Source: Pseudomonas sp. B28(2017) (GTDB taxonomy: Bacteria; Pseudomonadota; Gammaproteobacteria; Pseudomonadales; Pseudomonadaceae). From it: a stretch of 64,000 nt of DNA. The stretch lies in the NCBI RefSeq assembly GCF_002113025.1, contig NZ_NEJH01000001.1, positions 186,001-250,000 of the forward strand, given 5' to 3'. This document shows, piece after piece, positions 8,934 through 18,762 of the stretch. The position numbers and the translations under genes are program-made. The stretch's first letter is position 1; each line of letters opens with the position of its first letter. The notes beneath the pieces are model-generated. The model did no database searches, had not been told where the DNA came from, and was given only the letters and a program-made list of their open reading frames with translations.

Positions 8934-9070
8934 AAGGTAAGACGTTGGATCAGGAGCTACAAATCAACGTCGGTGAACATGGGGCGATGAACCGAATCTT
9001 CGATTCATCTGAAATCTTTCATCACGGCGCGGGCCGGCACATCGTGCCTTACAGCGGTTTACTGTAGCAG
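8912..9070 (-). ncRNA. Candidate small RNA (boundaries uncertain)
   Basis: The 575-bp gap between the amidase and the DUF1302 gene has no convincing ORF. On the minus strand it holds a strong terminator (8905-8933) preceded by a second stem at 8986-9009: arms GATGAACCGAA and TTCGATTCATC, one mismatch, tight loop. Such a stem followed by a terminator with no ORF is typical of a trans-acting small RNA of 100-200 nt. The right-hand boundary is a guess, since I see no convincing sigma-70 promoter. I do not recognise it as a known Pseudomonas sRNA. Confidence 0.4.
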
Positions 9071-9292
9071 CCAGATAAGAATAAGCCCTTGGTGTTGCAG
9101 GAAAAATACCAATTCCGGACATGCACTGTTGCAGCCCGGGCAACAGTCAGTAATCGGGCGCTCGTCGTCTGAATGATGCCCCGGTGCCAGTCATCCTTTA
9201 GAGGTACACCACGAATACCTCCTTGGTGCGCTTATCGGCCCCCGGTGCCCGGCAGTAGGGTGAGGCCTTCTGTCACTCACCGGGGAAGACGC

Positions 9293-11086
9293 ATGACAAA
9301 AACAACAATGCGCGCCATCTTCACACCGCAGGCGCTGGCGGCTGCGGTCGCATTAGGCTGTTGCGCCCAGGCGCAGGCCCTTTCATTCAACATCGGGGAA
9401 ATCGAGGGGACGTTCGACTCCTCGTTGTCGGTCGGCGCGAGCTGGGGCATGCGTGACGCGGATAAATCCCTGGTGGGCATCGTCAACGGCGGTTCCGGCC
9501 AGTCTTCGACCGGTGACGACGGGCGATTGAACTTCAAGAAGGGCGAAACCTTCTCGAAGATCTTCAAGGGTATTCACGACCTCGAGCTGAAGTACGGCGA
9601 CACCGGTGCGTTTGTGCGTGGCAAGTACTGGTACGACTTTGAGCTGAAGGATGAAAGCCGTCCATTCAAGGACATCAGCGACCACAATCGCAAAGAAGGC
9701 GCGAAGTCTTCAGGCGGGCAAATCCTCGACGCTTTCGTCTATCACAACTATTCCCTCGCCGATTTGCCGGGCACGGTGCGCGCCGGCAAGCAGGTGGTCA
9801 GTTGGGGCGAGAGCACTTTCATCGGCAACTCGATCAACAGCATCAACCCGGTCGACGTGTCTGCGTTCCGTCGTCCTGGAGCCGAGATCAAGGAGGGCCT
9901 GATCCCGGTCAACATGCTGTTCGCCTCCCAGGGCCTGACGGAGAAGTTGACCGTCGAAGGCTTCTATCAACTGGAATGGGACCAGACGGTCGTGGATAAC
10001 TGTGGCACCTTCTTTGGTGTCGATGTGGTGGCGGACGGCTGCAACAAGGGCTACACCGTCGCCAACCCGGCCATTGCACCGTTGCAGCCGATTGCGGCTG
10101 CCTTTGGCCAGGGCTTCGAGGTCAGCAGGGAGGGCGTGATCGTTCCCCGTGGCGGCGACCGCGATGCCCGGGATTCCGGACAGTGGGGTACGGCGTTGCG
10201 CTGGCTGGGGGATGACACCGAGTACGGTCTGTATTTTTTGAACTACCACAGCCGCGGCCCGAGCGTCGGGACCACCACCGCCGGCCTCAGTACACTGGCG
10301 AGCATTCCGGGGATCGTCGCAACCGCCAACCGCATCGCGCCCGGCACCGGTTCAGGCCTGGCCCAAAGTGTGATGCTCGGTCGCGGCCAGTATTACCTCG
10401 AATACCCGGAGGACATCCGCCTCTACGGCGCCAGCTTCGCCACCACGTTATCCACCGGCACCGCTTGGAGCGGGGAAATCAGCTACCGCCCCAACGCCCC
10501 GGTGCAGGTCAACACCAATGACCTGACCCTGGCGTTGCTCAACCCTATCGCGGGTGGAGCAGCATCGCCCATTGCCACGTCACCGGGGGCCGACAACAAA
10601 GGCTACCGCCGCAAGGAGGTGACGCAGATCCAGAGCACCCTGACGCACTTCATCGATCAGGTCGCGGGTGCGGATCGCCTGACGCTGGTGGGCGAGGCGG
10701 CAGTGGTTCGGGTCGGTGGTCTGGAAGCACGCACCAAACTGCGCTATGGCCGCGACTCGGTGTATGGCCAGTATGGATTCGGTGGCGATACCGACGGCTT
10801 CGTGACCTCGACTTCATGGGGGTATCGCGCGCGGGCCATCCTCGACTACAACAACCTCATTGCCGGGATCAATTTCAGACCCAACCTCTCGTGGTCCCAC
10901 GACGTCGCAGGCTTTGGCCCCAACGGTCTGTTCAACGAGGGTGCCAAGGCCATCAGCCTCGGTGTCGATGCGGACTATCGCAACACCTACACCGCGAGCC
11001 TCAGTTACACCGACTTTTTCGGCGGGGACTTCAACGTCCTCACCGACCGTGACTTCGTGGCGTTGAGCTTTGGCGTGAACTTCTGA
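9293..11086 (+). CDS. DUF1302-family outer-membrane protein
   Basis: 597 aa from the ATG at 9293, which follows GGGGAAG; the upstream in-frame extension has no homology-like character. A signal peptide (residues 1-30, ending AQAQALS) precedes a long sequence rich in alternating beta strands and aromatic residues that ends in F (LSFGVNF), typical of an outer-membrane barrel. DUF1302 proteins pair with DUF1329 proteins and are thought to take part in uptake or export of hydrophobic compounds. The DUF1329 gene follows at 14 bp. With the hydrolase/SDR genes upstream this suggests uptake of the compound they degrade. Confidence 0.88.
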   Translation: MTKTTMRAIFTPQALAAAVALGCCAQAQALSFNIGEIEGTFDSSLSVGASWGMRDADKSLVGIVNGGSGQSSTGDDGRLNFKKGETFSKIFKGIHDLELKYGDTGAFVRGKYWYDFELKDESRPFKDISDHNRKEGAKSSGGQILDAFVYHNYSLADLPGTVRAGKQVVSWGESTFIGNSINSINPVDVSAFRRPGAEIKEGLIPVNMLFASQGLTEKLTVEGFYQLEWDQTVVDNCGTFFGVDVVADGCNKGYTVANPAIAPLQPIAAAFGQGFEVSREGVIVPRGGDRDARDSGQWGTALRWLGDDTEYGLYFLNYHSRGPSVGTTTAGLSTLASIPGIVATANRIAPGTGSGLAQSVMLGRGQYYLEYPEDIRLYGASFATTLSTGTAWSGEISYRPNAPVQVNTNDLTLALLNPIAGGAASPIATSPGADNKGYRRKEVTQIQSTLTHFIDQVAGADRLTLVGEAAVVRVGGLEARTKLRYGRDSVYGQYGFGGDTDGFVTSTSWGYRARAILDYNNLIAGINFRPNLSWSHDVAGFGPNGLFNEGAKAISLGVDADYRNTYTASLSYTDFFGGDFNVLTDRDFVALSFGVNF

Positions 11087-11100
11087 CCTGGCTGAAAAGG

Positions 11101-12477
11101 ATGATTTCGATGCGCAAGATGATATTGCAATTGGGCGCGCTGACCCTCGGGTTGCTGGCCGCCAACGTGATGGCCGCAGTGGCGCCGGAAGAAGCCAACA
11201 AGCTCGGCACCAGCCTTACGCCGCTCGGTGCGGAGAAGGCCGGCAATGCCGATGGCTCGATTCCGGCCTGGACCGGCGGCATCCCGAGAAACGCCGGGGC
11301 GGTGGACAGCAAGGGTTTCCTGGCTGACCCGTTCGCCAGCGAAAAACCGTTGTTCGTGATCACCGCGGCGACCGTCGACAAGTACAAGGACAAGCTCTCC
11401 GACGGCCAGATCGCGATGTTCAAGCGCTATCCCGAGACCTACCGGATTCCGGTCTACCCGAGCCACCGTACTGTGGCATTACCGGCTGAAATCTATGAGT
11501 CGGCCAAGCGCAGTGCGCTGAACGTAACACCGATCAACGACGGCAACGGTCTGGCCAACTTCACCGGCAATCGCTACTACGCATTCCCGATTCCGAAGAA
11601 TGGCGTGGAAGTGATCTGGAACCACGTGACCCGTTACCACGGTGGCAATCTGCGGCGCACCATCACCCAGGCAACACCGCAGTCCAATGGTGATTTCACC
11701 GTGATCCGCTTCAAGGACGAGGTCGCCGTGCCGTCGTTGCTCAGCGATCTGAAACCGGGCAGCGACGATAACGTCCTCAACTACTTCAAGCAGGAAGTGA
11801 CCGCACCGGCGCGGCTGGCGGGCAACGTGTTGCTGGTTCACGAGACCCTCGACCAGGTCAGGGAGCCGCGCAAGGCCTGGATCTACAACGCTGGCCAGCG
11901 GCGGGTACGGCGTGCGCCACAAGTGGCCTATGACGGTGTCGGCACCTCATCCGACGGCCTGCGGACCACCGACAACTTCGACATGTTTTCCGGCGCGCCG
12001 GATCGCTACGACTGGAAACTGGTCGGCAAGAAGGAGATGTACATCCCCTACAACAGCTACAAGCTCGACTCGCCAGACCTCAAGTACACCGATGTGATCA
12101 AGGCCGGGCACATCAATCAGGACCTGACTCGCTATGAGTTGCACCGGGTCTGGGAAATCGTCGCCACGGTCAAGCCGAGTGAGCGGCACGTGTACGCCAA
12201 GCGCCACATGTACATCGATGAAGACAGCTGGCAAGTGGCGCTGGCCGACCACTACGACGGTCGTGGCCAGCTCTGGCGCGTTGCCGAAGGTCATGCCCAG
12301 TTCTACTACGATCACCAGGTGCCGGCCTACACCGTCGAAGCGCTGTATGACCTGATTGCCGGTCGCTATATCGCTTTGGGAATGAAGAACGAAGAGAAGC
12401 GCAGCTTCGAATTCAACATCGATGCAAAGGCAGGGGATTACACACCAGCGGCCTTGCGTAGCACGGGGGTAAGGTAG
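11101..12477 (+). CDS. DUF1329-family periplasmic protein
   Basis: 458 aa; the ATG at 11101 or the one three codons later could start it. The signal peptide is residues 1-25, ending NVMAAVA. The body, with AEKAGNADGSIPAWTGG near the mature N-terminus and WNHVTRYHGGNLRR, is the DUF1329 pattern, a LolA/LolB-like lipid-handling fold by family knowledge. It is co-transcribed with the DUF1302 barrel and ends at a strong terminator. The function is probably shuttling a hydrophobic substrate across the periplasm; this is inference from the pair. Confidence 0.88.
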   Translation: MISMRKMILQLGALTLGLLAANVMAAVAPEEANKLGTSLTPLGAEKAGNADGSIPAWTGGIPRNAGAVDSKGFLADPFASEKPLFVITAATVDKYKDKLSDGQIAMFKRYPETYRIPVYPSHRTVALPAEIYESAKRSALNVTPINDGNGLANFTGNRYYAFPIPKNGVEVIWNHVTRYHGGNLRRTITQATPQSNGDFTVIRFKDEVAVPSLLSDLKPGSDDNVLNYFKQEVTAPARLAGNVLLVHETLDQVREPRKAWIYNAGQRRVRRAPQVAYDGVGTSSDGLRTTDNFDMFSGAPDRYDWKLVGKKEMYIPYNSYKLDSPDLKYTDVIKAGHINQDLTRYELHRVWEIVATVKPSERHVYAKRHMYIDEDSWQVALADHYDGRGQLWRVAEGHAQFYYDHQVPAYTVEALYDLIAGRYIALGMKNEEKRSFEFNIDAKAGDYTPAALRSTGVR

Positions 12478-12503
12478 GTTTTCTACAGGCTCCTACACAA
12501 AAG

Positions 12504-12527
12504 GGTGACCTCATGGTCACCTTTTTT
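12504..12527 (+). terminator. Terminator of the DUF1302-DUF1329 operon
   Basis: Perfect 7-bp stem GGTGACC/GGTCACC with loop TCAT, followed by six T residues, 26 bp after the DUF1329 stop. Confidence 0.9.
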
Positions 12528-12545
12528 ATAGGGGGCGATCAGTGT

Positions 12546-12563
12546 GTTGAATACTTCTTCAAC
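12546..12563. promoter_or_regulatory. Inverted repeat upstream of the LuxR regulator
   Basis: GTTGAA-N6-TTCAAC, a perfect 6-bp inverted repeat lying between the terminator and the start of the MalT-like regulator gene, in its presumed promoter. It may be an operator; the protein that binds is unknown. Confidence 0.4.
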
Positions 12564-12618
12564 AAGCGCTCGGGAGGGGGCTAGGGTGGCGCCAGAATTA
12601 TAAAAAAGGCGCCCCACA

Positions 12619-15162
12619 ATGACTGCAATGACGCACTGTCTGGACCGCCCTGGCTTCCTGCCCCGACTGTCGTCCCATCATCTGTCCCGCGAGCGGCTGA
12701 TTGAGCCCATGCTGGTCTCGGCTGCGCGGGTGAAGTTGCTTTGTGCACCGGCCGGTAGTGGCAAGAGCGCGTTGCTCGCCGAGTGCCTGTTGCGAGCGCC
12801 GGAGCGCTGTCGGGTCCGTTGGCTGCCGCTGGCGGGGCAGTCGTTGAGTGCGGCGGATTTTCTGTTGCGCCTGACGCAAGCGCTGGGTCTGCCCTCGGCG
12901 GATGAGCCCGGGCTGCTGGCGTATCTGGCCCGATTACGGGCGCCAACCTGGCTGTTTCTCGACGATTTCTGTCGCGCACCCAACCCGGAACTCGACCGGA
13001 TGCTCGATCGCCTGTTGGCCGTCGCCAGCCCGACGGTTACCTGGTGGCTGAGCGCCCGTCGACGACCCTCATGCAACTGGCCGCGGCTGCTGCTCGATGA
13101 TGAGTTGTACGAGTGCGACGGCCGGGCGCTGGCGTTTACCGAGGCCGAGGTCGGGCAATTGCTCAGTCATGTCGAGCCGAGCCAGGCGGCACAAACCGCC
13201 AAAAGGGTGGTTGAGCGCAGCGGTGGCTGGTGCGCTGGCGTGCGGATCGCGTTACTCAATGGTTGCCCGTGGTCGGGTGAGCAGGGGCGTTCGGCAACTT
13301 TGCTCGATTATCTGCAACACGAGTTGTTCAACACTTTGCCGTCGGAGTTGGTTGAAGTCTGGCTGGTATTGGTTCATCTGCCACGTTTCAACGCCAGCTT
13401 GTGCGAGCATCTTTTCGGTACGGGGGAGGGCGCGCAGTGCCTGCACGCGTTGCAGGAAATGGGCTGCTTCATTGAACCTTGGGAGGACTCCGTCGAGTGG
13501 TTGCGGATCTTCGAACCATTGGCCCGGGCGATGCGTGAAGAGCCAACCGCGGCCGGGCGATCCTGGCATCGCCGCGCATGCCAATGGTTCAGCGCCGAAG
13601 AGGATTGGCAAGGGGCGTTCGAACAGGCGTTGCTTGCACAAGAGCATGAGGTTGCGGTGAGCCTGTTGCAGCACTTCAGTTTTGAGCATTTGTTCAAGCG
13701 TCAGAATGTCAGCTTGTTACTCAAGCTGCATGAGCGCCTGGGTGAGCAATTGACCCTGGGCACACCGCAACGGGTGGGGTTGATTACGGCCGCGTTGCTG
13801 TTTGCCGGGCGCTTCGAGCAGGCGGCTGCGTGCATTGGGCAGTTGGCGCGGTTCACCCCGCAGCCGACGGCGTCCTTGCAGCGACAACTACTGGCACGCT
13901 GGCAGGCGCAACAAGGTTGGTTGCTGCATTTGCAGGGACGCATGCCGGCGGCACGGACGCATTTTATCGAGGCGCTGGACGAACTGGCGGCCGAGGCGTG
14001 GCCCGCGCGGTTGTTGTGCCTGTCCGGGTTGACTCAGCAGGCATTGCTCAATGCCGACCTCGACGCCGCCCAGGCCTTCAATCGTGACGCGCTATGTCTG
14101 GCGCGGGCACAAGGCTCGTTGTTGTTTGAGGGTTTGCTTGAACTCGATCATGCGCAGTTGCTGGAGCAGCGCGGCGCACCTCGGCGAGCCGGGCAATTGT
14201 TGGCCGACATCGATGAAATGCTCCGTCGGCAGGCTGATCGACCGACGCCGCTGCTGGGGCGAATCGCTTTGCGGCGTGGGCGGCTGGCCCTGTGCCAGGG
14301 GCACGACCAACTGGCCGGCGAGTGTTTCCAGGCTGGCCTTGATGATTGCCTGCACAGCCAGGACAAGCACGTGTTGTACGGGTTTCTCGGGTTGGCGCAG
14401 ATGGCGGCCAATCAACGCGACTATGCCCATGCGTTCGATCGTCTTCGCGAGGCCGAGCGGTTGATGCAGCAGCGGCAAATCCCCGACACCGTTTATCGCA
14501 GTGTGTTGCTGCAAGTCAGCAGTCATTTCTGGTTGCAACAAGGGCGCCCGGAGTTGGCGCGGGAGGCACTGACCCGGGTCTTGCGTCATTATCGCGGGGC
14601 CCATGCGCGCCAGGCACCCCCCGCGACGCTGCAGCTGATTGCGCGGATCGAATACCAGTTGGTGTTGGCCGAGACTCGACTGCAACTGGCGCACCGTCCA
14701 TTGGACCGGCTCAAGGCGTTACTCGAGCATGCGCGGCAACACGCCATGCTGGCGCTGGAAACGGAGTTGCAACTGGCGATCTGTGAAGTGGCGGACTTGA
14801 CGGGAAACCCGTCCGCGGCCCATGCGGCACTGGAGGCAGGGCTGGCACTGGCGAGCCGTTGCCAGGGGCAACAGGCATTGCATGACTTGAAGTTGCGCGA
14901 GCCCAGCTTGATCTGTCGTTTACGAGGGGAGGCGTCGGCGACCGCGATGGCATTGGATGCCAGTCTGCTGAGTAGCCGGGAACTGGAAGTGCTTGGCCTG
15001 ATTGCCCAAGGTAACTCCAATCAGCAAATTGCCGAGCAGTTGTTCATCTCCTTGCATACGGTGAAAACCCACGCCCGGCGAATCCATAGCAAATTGGGTG
15101 TTGAGCGTCGCACGCAAGCCGTGGCGATGGGCAAGAAACTGGGCCTGATCCTGCCCGCCTGA
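12619..15162 (+). CDS. MalT-like LuxR-family transcriptional activator (large ATP-binding)
   Basis: 847 aa, the usual size for MalT/LAL-type regulators. Residues 30-60 carry a Walker A (LLCAPAGSGKSALLAE), with an acidic WLFLDDFCR Walker B near residue 115. A long helical TPR-like region follows, and the last 65 residues are a LuxR HTH (LSSRELEVLGLIAQGNSNQQIAEQL, then SLHTVKTHARRIHSKLGV). MalT-type proteins are activated by a ligand plus ATP. Its position directly after the DUF1302/DUF1329 operon makes it the likely activator of that operon and perhaps of the aldolase-hydrolase-SDR genes. A reverse-strand IclR gene follows 15 bp away. Confidence 0.92.
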   Translation: MTAMTHCLDRPGFLPRLSSHHLSRERLIEPMLVSAARVKLLCAPAGSGKSALLAECLLRAPERCRVRWLPLAGQSLSAADFLLRLTQALGLPSADEPGLLAYLARLRAPTWLFLDDFCRAPNPELDRMLDRLLAVASPTVTWWLSARRRPSCNWPRLLLDDELYECDGRALAFTEAEVGQLLSHVEPSQAAQTAKRVVERSGGWCAGVRIALLNGCPWSGEQGRSATLLDYLQHELFNTLPSELVEVWLVLVHLPRFNASLCEHLFGTGEGAQCLHALQEMGCFIEPWEDSVEWLRIFEPLARAMREEPTAAGRSWHRRACQWFSAEEDWQGAFEQALLAQEHEVAVSLLQHFSFEHLFKRQNVSLLLKLHERLGEQLTLGTPQRVGLITAALLFAGRFEQAAACIGQLARFTPQPTASLQRQLLARWQAQQGWLLHLQGRMPAARTHFIEALDELAAEAWPARLLCLSGLTQQALLNADLDAAQAFNRDALCLARAQGSLLFEGLLELDHAQLLEQRGAPRRAGQLLADIDEMLRRQADRPTPLLGRIALRRGRLALCQGHDQLAGECFQAGLDDCLHSQDKHVLYGFLGLAQMAANQRDYAHAFDRLREAERLMQQRQIPDTVYRSVLLQVSSHFWLQQGRPELAREALTRVLRHYRGAHARQAPPATLQLIARIEYQLVLAETRLQLAHRPLDRLKALLEHARQHAMLALETELQLAICEVADLTGNPSAAHAALEAGLALASRCQGQQALHDLKLREPSLICRLRGEASATAMALDASLLSSRELEVLGLIAQGNSNQQIAEQLFISLHTVKTHARRIHSKLGVERRTQAVAMGKKLGLILPA

Positions 15163-15177
15163 TCATCGCCACGGCGT

Positions 15178-15975
15178 TCAGTTTGTTGCTGGGGCGGGTT
15201 CAAAGCCCATGCGCCAGCTCACAGCGCGGGATGCAGATAACAAACGCTGCGCCGCCGGACCGTTTTCATCGGCATGAAACAGTGAGGTCGGCCCGACCAC
15301 GGTCAGTACTGCCGCAATTTTGCCCATCGCGTTGAACACCGGCGCCGACAAGGCATCCACACCGGGCATCAACAATCCATGCACATGATGCAGGCCCCGT
15401 TGGCGGATCTGTTCGCACATCGTCGTATACGCCTGCTGGTCGGCCAAGACGTGGGGGGGGCTGTTCTGCAATTCCTGATCGCGCAGGTCCACGGTTTCAC
15501 GCGCCGGCAGGTAAGCGCCGAAGACCAGCCCGGTGGAGGAACTGAGCAATGGCAACACCGAGCCCAGTTGAGTCACCACGGTCACCGCGCGTACCGCCGG
15601 TTCGATATGCACCACGGTCGCGCCCTGATTGCCCCATACCGCCAGAAAGCAGGTTTCGTTCAAGTCATCGCGCAACTCGGCGAGTGGCAGGGCGGCGACT
15701 TTCAGCACGTCCATACTGTTGAGTGCCGCCAACCCCACGCGCAGGGCTTCACGGCCCAGGCCGTAATGGTTGGTGGCAGCGTTCTGTTCGGCAAAGCCGC
15801 TGGCGATCAAGGCCTGCAAATAGCGGTGAACCTTGCTCGCCGGCATCTGCACGTGTTCGGCCAGGCGCGATAGCGAAGTCGAGGGCGACAACTCGGCCAG
15901 AGCCTTGAGGATGTCGGTGCCAACCTCGGCCGAGCGGACTTTCTGTTTACCGTTGTTGTCGCTGGTTTTTTCCAT
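15178..15975 (-). CDS. hmgR: IclR-family regulator of homogentisate catabolism
   Basis: 265 aa from the ATG at 15975; an in-frame extension to 16035 would run into the operator and is unlikely. The N-terminal winged HTH (residues 20-75, TSLSRLAEHVQMPASKVHRYLQALI) and C-terminal IclR ligand domain are clear. It is divergent from hmgA, and the 162-bp gap carries ATTACG repeats. In P. putida, HmgR represses hmgABC and homogentisate is the inducer; gene order and family fit that role here. Confidence 0.85.
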   Translation of the reverse strand: MEKTSDNNGKQKVRSAEVGTDILKALAELSPSTSLSRLAEHVQMPASKVHRYLQALIASGFAEQNAATNHYGLGREALRVGLAALNSMDVLKVAALPLAELRDDLNETCFLAVWGNQGATVVHIEPAVRAVTVVTQLGSVLPLLSSSTGLVFGAYLPARETVDLRDQELQNSPPHVLADQQAYTTMCEQIRQRGLHHVHGLLMPGVDALSAPVFNAMGKIAAVLTVVGPTSLFHADENGPAAQRLLSASRAVSWRMGFEPAPATN

Positions 15976-16035
15976 GGTGGCTGGGATCCCGGGACGAATG
16001 GGCGTCTTTATAGCTTGACGGTCAATACCAATCAA

Positions 16036-16061
16036 ATTACGTTATGCGTAATTGAATTACG
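16036..16061. promoter_or_regulatory. Probable HmgR operator between hmgR and hmgA
   Basis: ATTACG (16036-16041), five bases, then CGTAAT (16047-16052) form a perfect 6-bp inverted repeat. A third half-site ATTACG lies at 16056-16061, exactly 20 bp (two helical turns) from the first. The site is in the shared hmgR/hmgA promoter region, where an IclR-type repressor is expected to bind. Confidence 0.7.
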
Positions 16062-16137
16062 ATAAAAATAACCCAGGCAGGCCACTAACTCCTCCAAAGA
16101 GTGACCGGCATTGCCGACTCCCTGTTCAGGAGGCTCC

Positions 16138-17442
16138 ATGAACCCCGATTCAACGATGCCAGCGCTGGCTTACCTGTCAGGCTTCGGCAACGAATTCAGC
16201 AGCGAAGCGTTGCCCGGCGCACTGCCTGTCGGCCAGAACTCCCCGCAAAAAGCCCCGTACGGCCTTTACACCGAACTGTTCTCCGGCACGGCGTTCACCA
16301 TGCCGCGCAGTGAGGCGCGTCGCACCTGGATGTACCGCATTCAGCCGTCGGCCAATCATCCGGCGTTCGTCAAGCTTGATCGGCAACTGGCCGGCGGCCC
16401 GCTGGGGGACGTGACCCCCAACCGCCTGCGCTGGAACCCGCTGGACATTCCCGCCGAGCCGACCGATTTCATCGACGGTCTGGTGAGCATGGCCGCCAAC
16501 TCGGGCGCAGAAAAACCGGCCGGGATCAGCATCTACAACTACCGCGCCAACCGTTCCATGGAGCGTGTGTTCTTCAATGCCGACGGCGAAATGTTGCTGG
16601 TGCCTGAACGGGGGCGTCTGCGCATTGCCACCGAACTCGGCGTGCTTGAACTGGAACCGCTGGAAATTGCCGTACTGCCACGTGGCCTGAAATTCCGCAT
16701 CGAACTGCTCGACCCGCAAGCCCGCGGTTACGTCGCCGAAAACCATGGTGCGCCGCTGCGTCTGCCAGACCTGGGGCCGATCGGCAGCAATGGCCTGGCC
16801 AATCCGCGGGACTTCCTGACTCCGGTGGCGGCCTACGAAAACCTGCAACAACCCACCACGTTGGTGCAGAAGTTCCTCGGTCAGTTGTGGGCGTGCGAAC
16901 TCAATCATTCGCCGCTCAACGTGGTTGCCTGGCACGGTAATAACGTGCCGTATAAATATGACCTGCGCCGTTTCAACACCATCGGCACCGTCAGTTTCGA
17001 TCACCCCGATCCGTCGATCTTCACCGTGTTGACCTCGCCAACCAGCGTCCACGGCCTGGCCAATCTCGACTTCGTGATCTTCCCGCCGCGCTGGATGGTG
17101 GCCGAGAAAACTTTCCGTCCACCATGGTTCCATCGCAACCTGATGAATGAATTCATGGGCTTGATCCAGGGCGAATACGACGCCAAGGCCGAAGGTTTCG
17201 TGCCGGGCGGTGCGTCCCTGCACAGTTGCATGAGCGCCCATGGCCCGGACGGCGAAACCTGCACCAAGGCAATCAATGCCGAGCTGGCCCCGGCGAAAAT
17301 CGACAACACCATGGCGTTCATGTTCGAGACCAGCCAGGTGCTGCGACCAAGCCGTTTCGCCCTCGACTGCCCGCAATTGCAAAACACTTACGATGCCTGC
17401 TGGGCTACGCTGCCCGCCACTTTCGACCCGACCCGGAGATAA
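16138..17442 (+). CDS. hmgA: Homogentisate 1,2-dioxygenase
   Basis: 434 aa from the ATG at 16138 behind AGGAGG; the earlier in-frame start at 16111 is poorer. It shows HmgA-specific stretches: [19 protein letters not shown] at the N-terminus and the iron-site region [17 protein letters not shown] near residue 320 with following [10 protein letters not shown]. It opens the ring of homogentisate (from Tyr/Phe) to maleylacetoacetate, using Fe(II) and O2. First gene of hmgA-fahA-maiA; the stop is 3 bp before fahA. Confidence 0.97.
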   Translation: MNPDSTMPALAYLSGFGNEFSSEALPGALPVGQNSPQKAPYGLYTELFSGTAFTMPRSEARRTWMYRIQPSANHPAFVKLDRQLAGGPLGDVTPNRLRWNPLDIPAEPTDFIDGLVSMAANSGAEKPAGISIYNYRANRSMERVFFNADGEMLLVPERGRLRIATELGVLELEPLEIAVLPRGLKFRIELLDPQARGYVAENHGAPLRLPDLGPIGSNGLANPRDFLTPVAAYENLQQPTTLVQKFLGQLWACELNHSPLNVVAWHGNNVPYKYDLRRFNTIGTVSFDHPDPSIFTVLTSPTSVHGLANLDFVIFPPRWMVAEKTFRPPWFHRNLMNEFMGLIQGEYDAKAEGFVPGGASLHSCMSAHGPDGETCTKAINAELAPAKIDNTMAFMFETSQVLRPSRFALDCPQLQNTYDACWATLPATFDPTRR

Positions 17443-17445
17443 CCC

Positions 17446-18750
17446 ATGACGCAGACTTCCATCACTCGCAGCTGGGTTGCATCCGCCAACGGCCATGCTG
17501 ATTTCCCACTGCAAAACCTGCCGCTGGGCGTGTTCAGTGTCCAGGGTTCGGCACCGCGTAGTGGCGTGGCCATTGGCGAACATATCTTTGATCTGCAAGC
17601 AGCCCTGGAGGCCGGGTTGTTCGATGGCGCCGCGAAGGCTGCCGTCGAGGCCACCTGTGGCGGCCAGTTGAATGCCTTCTTCGAACTGGGCCGCGAGGCT
17701 CGCGTCGCGTTACGCGAGCGTTTGCTGGAGCTGTTCGCCGAGGGCAGCACCCTGCACGGCAAGATCGAAGCCCAGGGCGCAAAACTGCTGCCGCTGGCGG
17801 CGGATTGCGAGATGCACCTGCCGGCGAAAATCAACGATTACACCGACTTCTATGTCGGTATCGAGCACGCGCAGAACGTCGGCAAACTGTTCCGCCCGGA
17901 CAACCCGTTGCTGCCGAACTACAAATACGTGCCAATCGGCTACCACGGTCGTGCGTCGACCATTCGCCCGTCCGGTACCGACGTGCGCCGCCCGAAAGGC
18001 CAGACCTTGCCGGCCGGTCAGAGCGAACCGACGTTCGGCCCTTGCGCGCGCCTGGACTACGAACTGGAACTGGGTATCTGGATCGGCCAGGGCAACGACA
18101 TGGGCGACTCGATTGCCATTGGCGACGCTGCTGATCACATCGCCGGTTTCTGCCTGCTCAACGACTGGTCGGCAAGGGACATCCAGGCCTGGGAATACCA
18201 GCCGCTGGGGCCGTTCCTGTCGAAAAGCTTCATCACCAGCATCTCGCCGTGGGTGGTCACCGCCGAAGCGCTGGAGCCGTTCCGTCGTGCCCAGCCTGCT
18301 CGTCCGCAAGGCGATCCGCAGCCGCTGCCGTACCTGCTCGACAAGCGCGATCAGGCCGGTGGTGCGTTCGACATCGAACTGGAAGTCCTGCTGCTCACCG
18401 AGGCCATGCGCGAGCAGAACCTGCCGGCCCATCGCCTGACCCTGAGCAACACCCGGCACATGTATTGGACCGTGGCGCAAATGGTCGCGCACCACAGCGT
18501 CAATGGTTGCCAGTTGCAGGCCGGTGATCTGTTCGGCTCGGGCACGTTGTCGGGGCCTGAGAACGGTCAGTTCGGCAGCCTGCTGGAAATTACCGAGGGT
18601 GGTAAAAAACCGATCGAACTGGCATCGGGCGAAGTGCGTAAATTCCTTGAAGACGGTGACGAAATCATCCTGCGCGGTCGTTGCCGCCGCGACGGTTTCG
18701 CTTCCATCGGCTTCGGCGAATGCCGCGGCAAAGTGCTGCCGGCGCGCTGA
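17446..18750 (+). CDS. fahA: Fumarylacetoacetase
   Basis: 434 aa, full length for FAH. Its metal-binding regions are recognisable: the DFYVGIEHAQNVGKLFRP segment near residue 135, YHGRASTIRPSG, and the acidic LDYELELGIWIG segment. It hydrolyses fumarylacetoacetate to fumarate and acetoacetate. It starts 3 bp after hmgA and is followed by maiA at 12 bp, so all three form one transcript. Confidence 0.97.
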   Translation: MTQTSITRSWVASANGHADFPLQNLPLGVFSVQGSAPRSGVAIGEHIFDLQAALEAGLFDGAAKAAVEATCGGQLNAFFELGREARVALRERLLELFAEGSTLHGKIEAQGAKLLPLAADCEMHLPAKINDYTDFYVGIEHAQNVGKLFRPDNPLLPNYKYVPIGYHGRASTIRPSGTDVRRPKGQTLPAGQSEPTFGPCARLDYELELGIWIGQGNDMGDSIAIGDAADHIAGFCLLNDWSARDIQAWEYQPLGPFLSKSFITSISPWVVTAEALEPFRRAQPARPQGDPQPLPYLLDKRDQAGGAFDIELEVLLLTEAMREQNLPAHRLTLSNTRHMYWTVAQMVAHHSVNGCQLQAGDLFGSGTLSGPENGQFGSLLEITEGGKKPIELASGEVRKFLEDGDEIILRGRCRRDGFASIGFGECRGKVLPAR

Positions 18751-18762
18751 GAGGAGTGGGGC

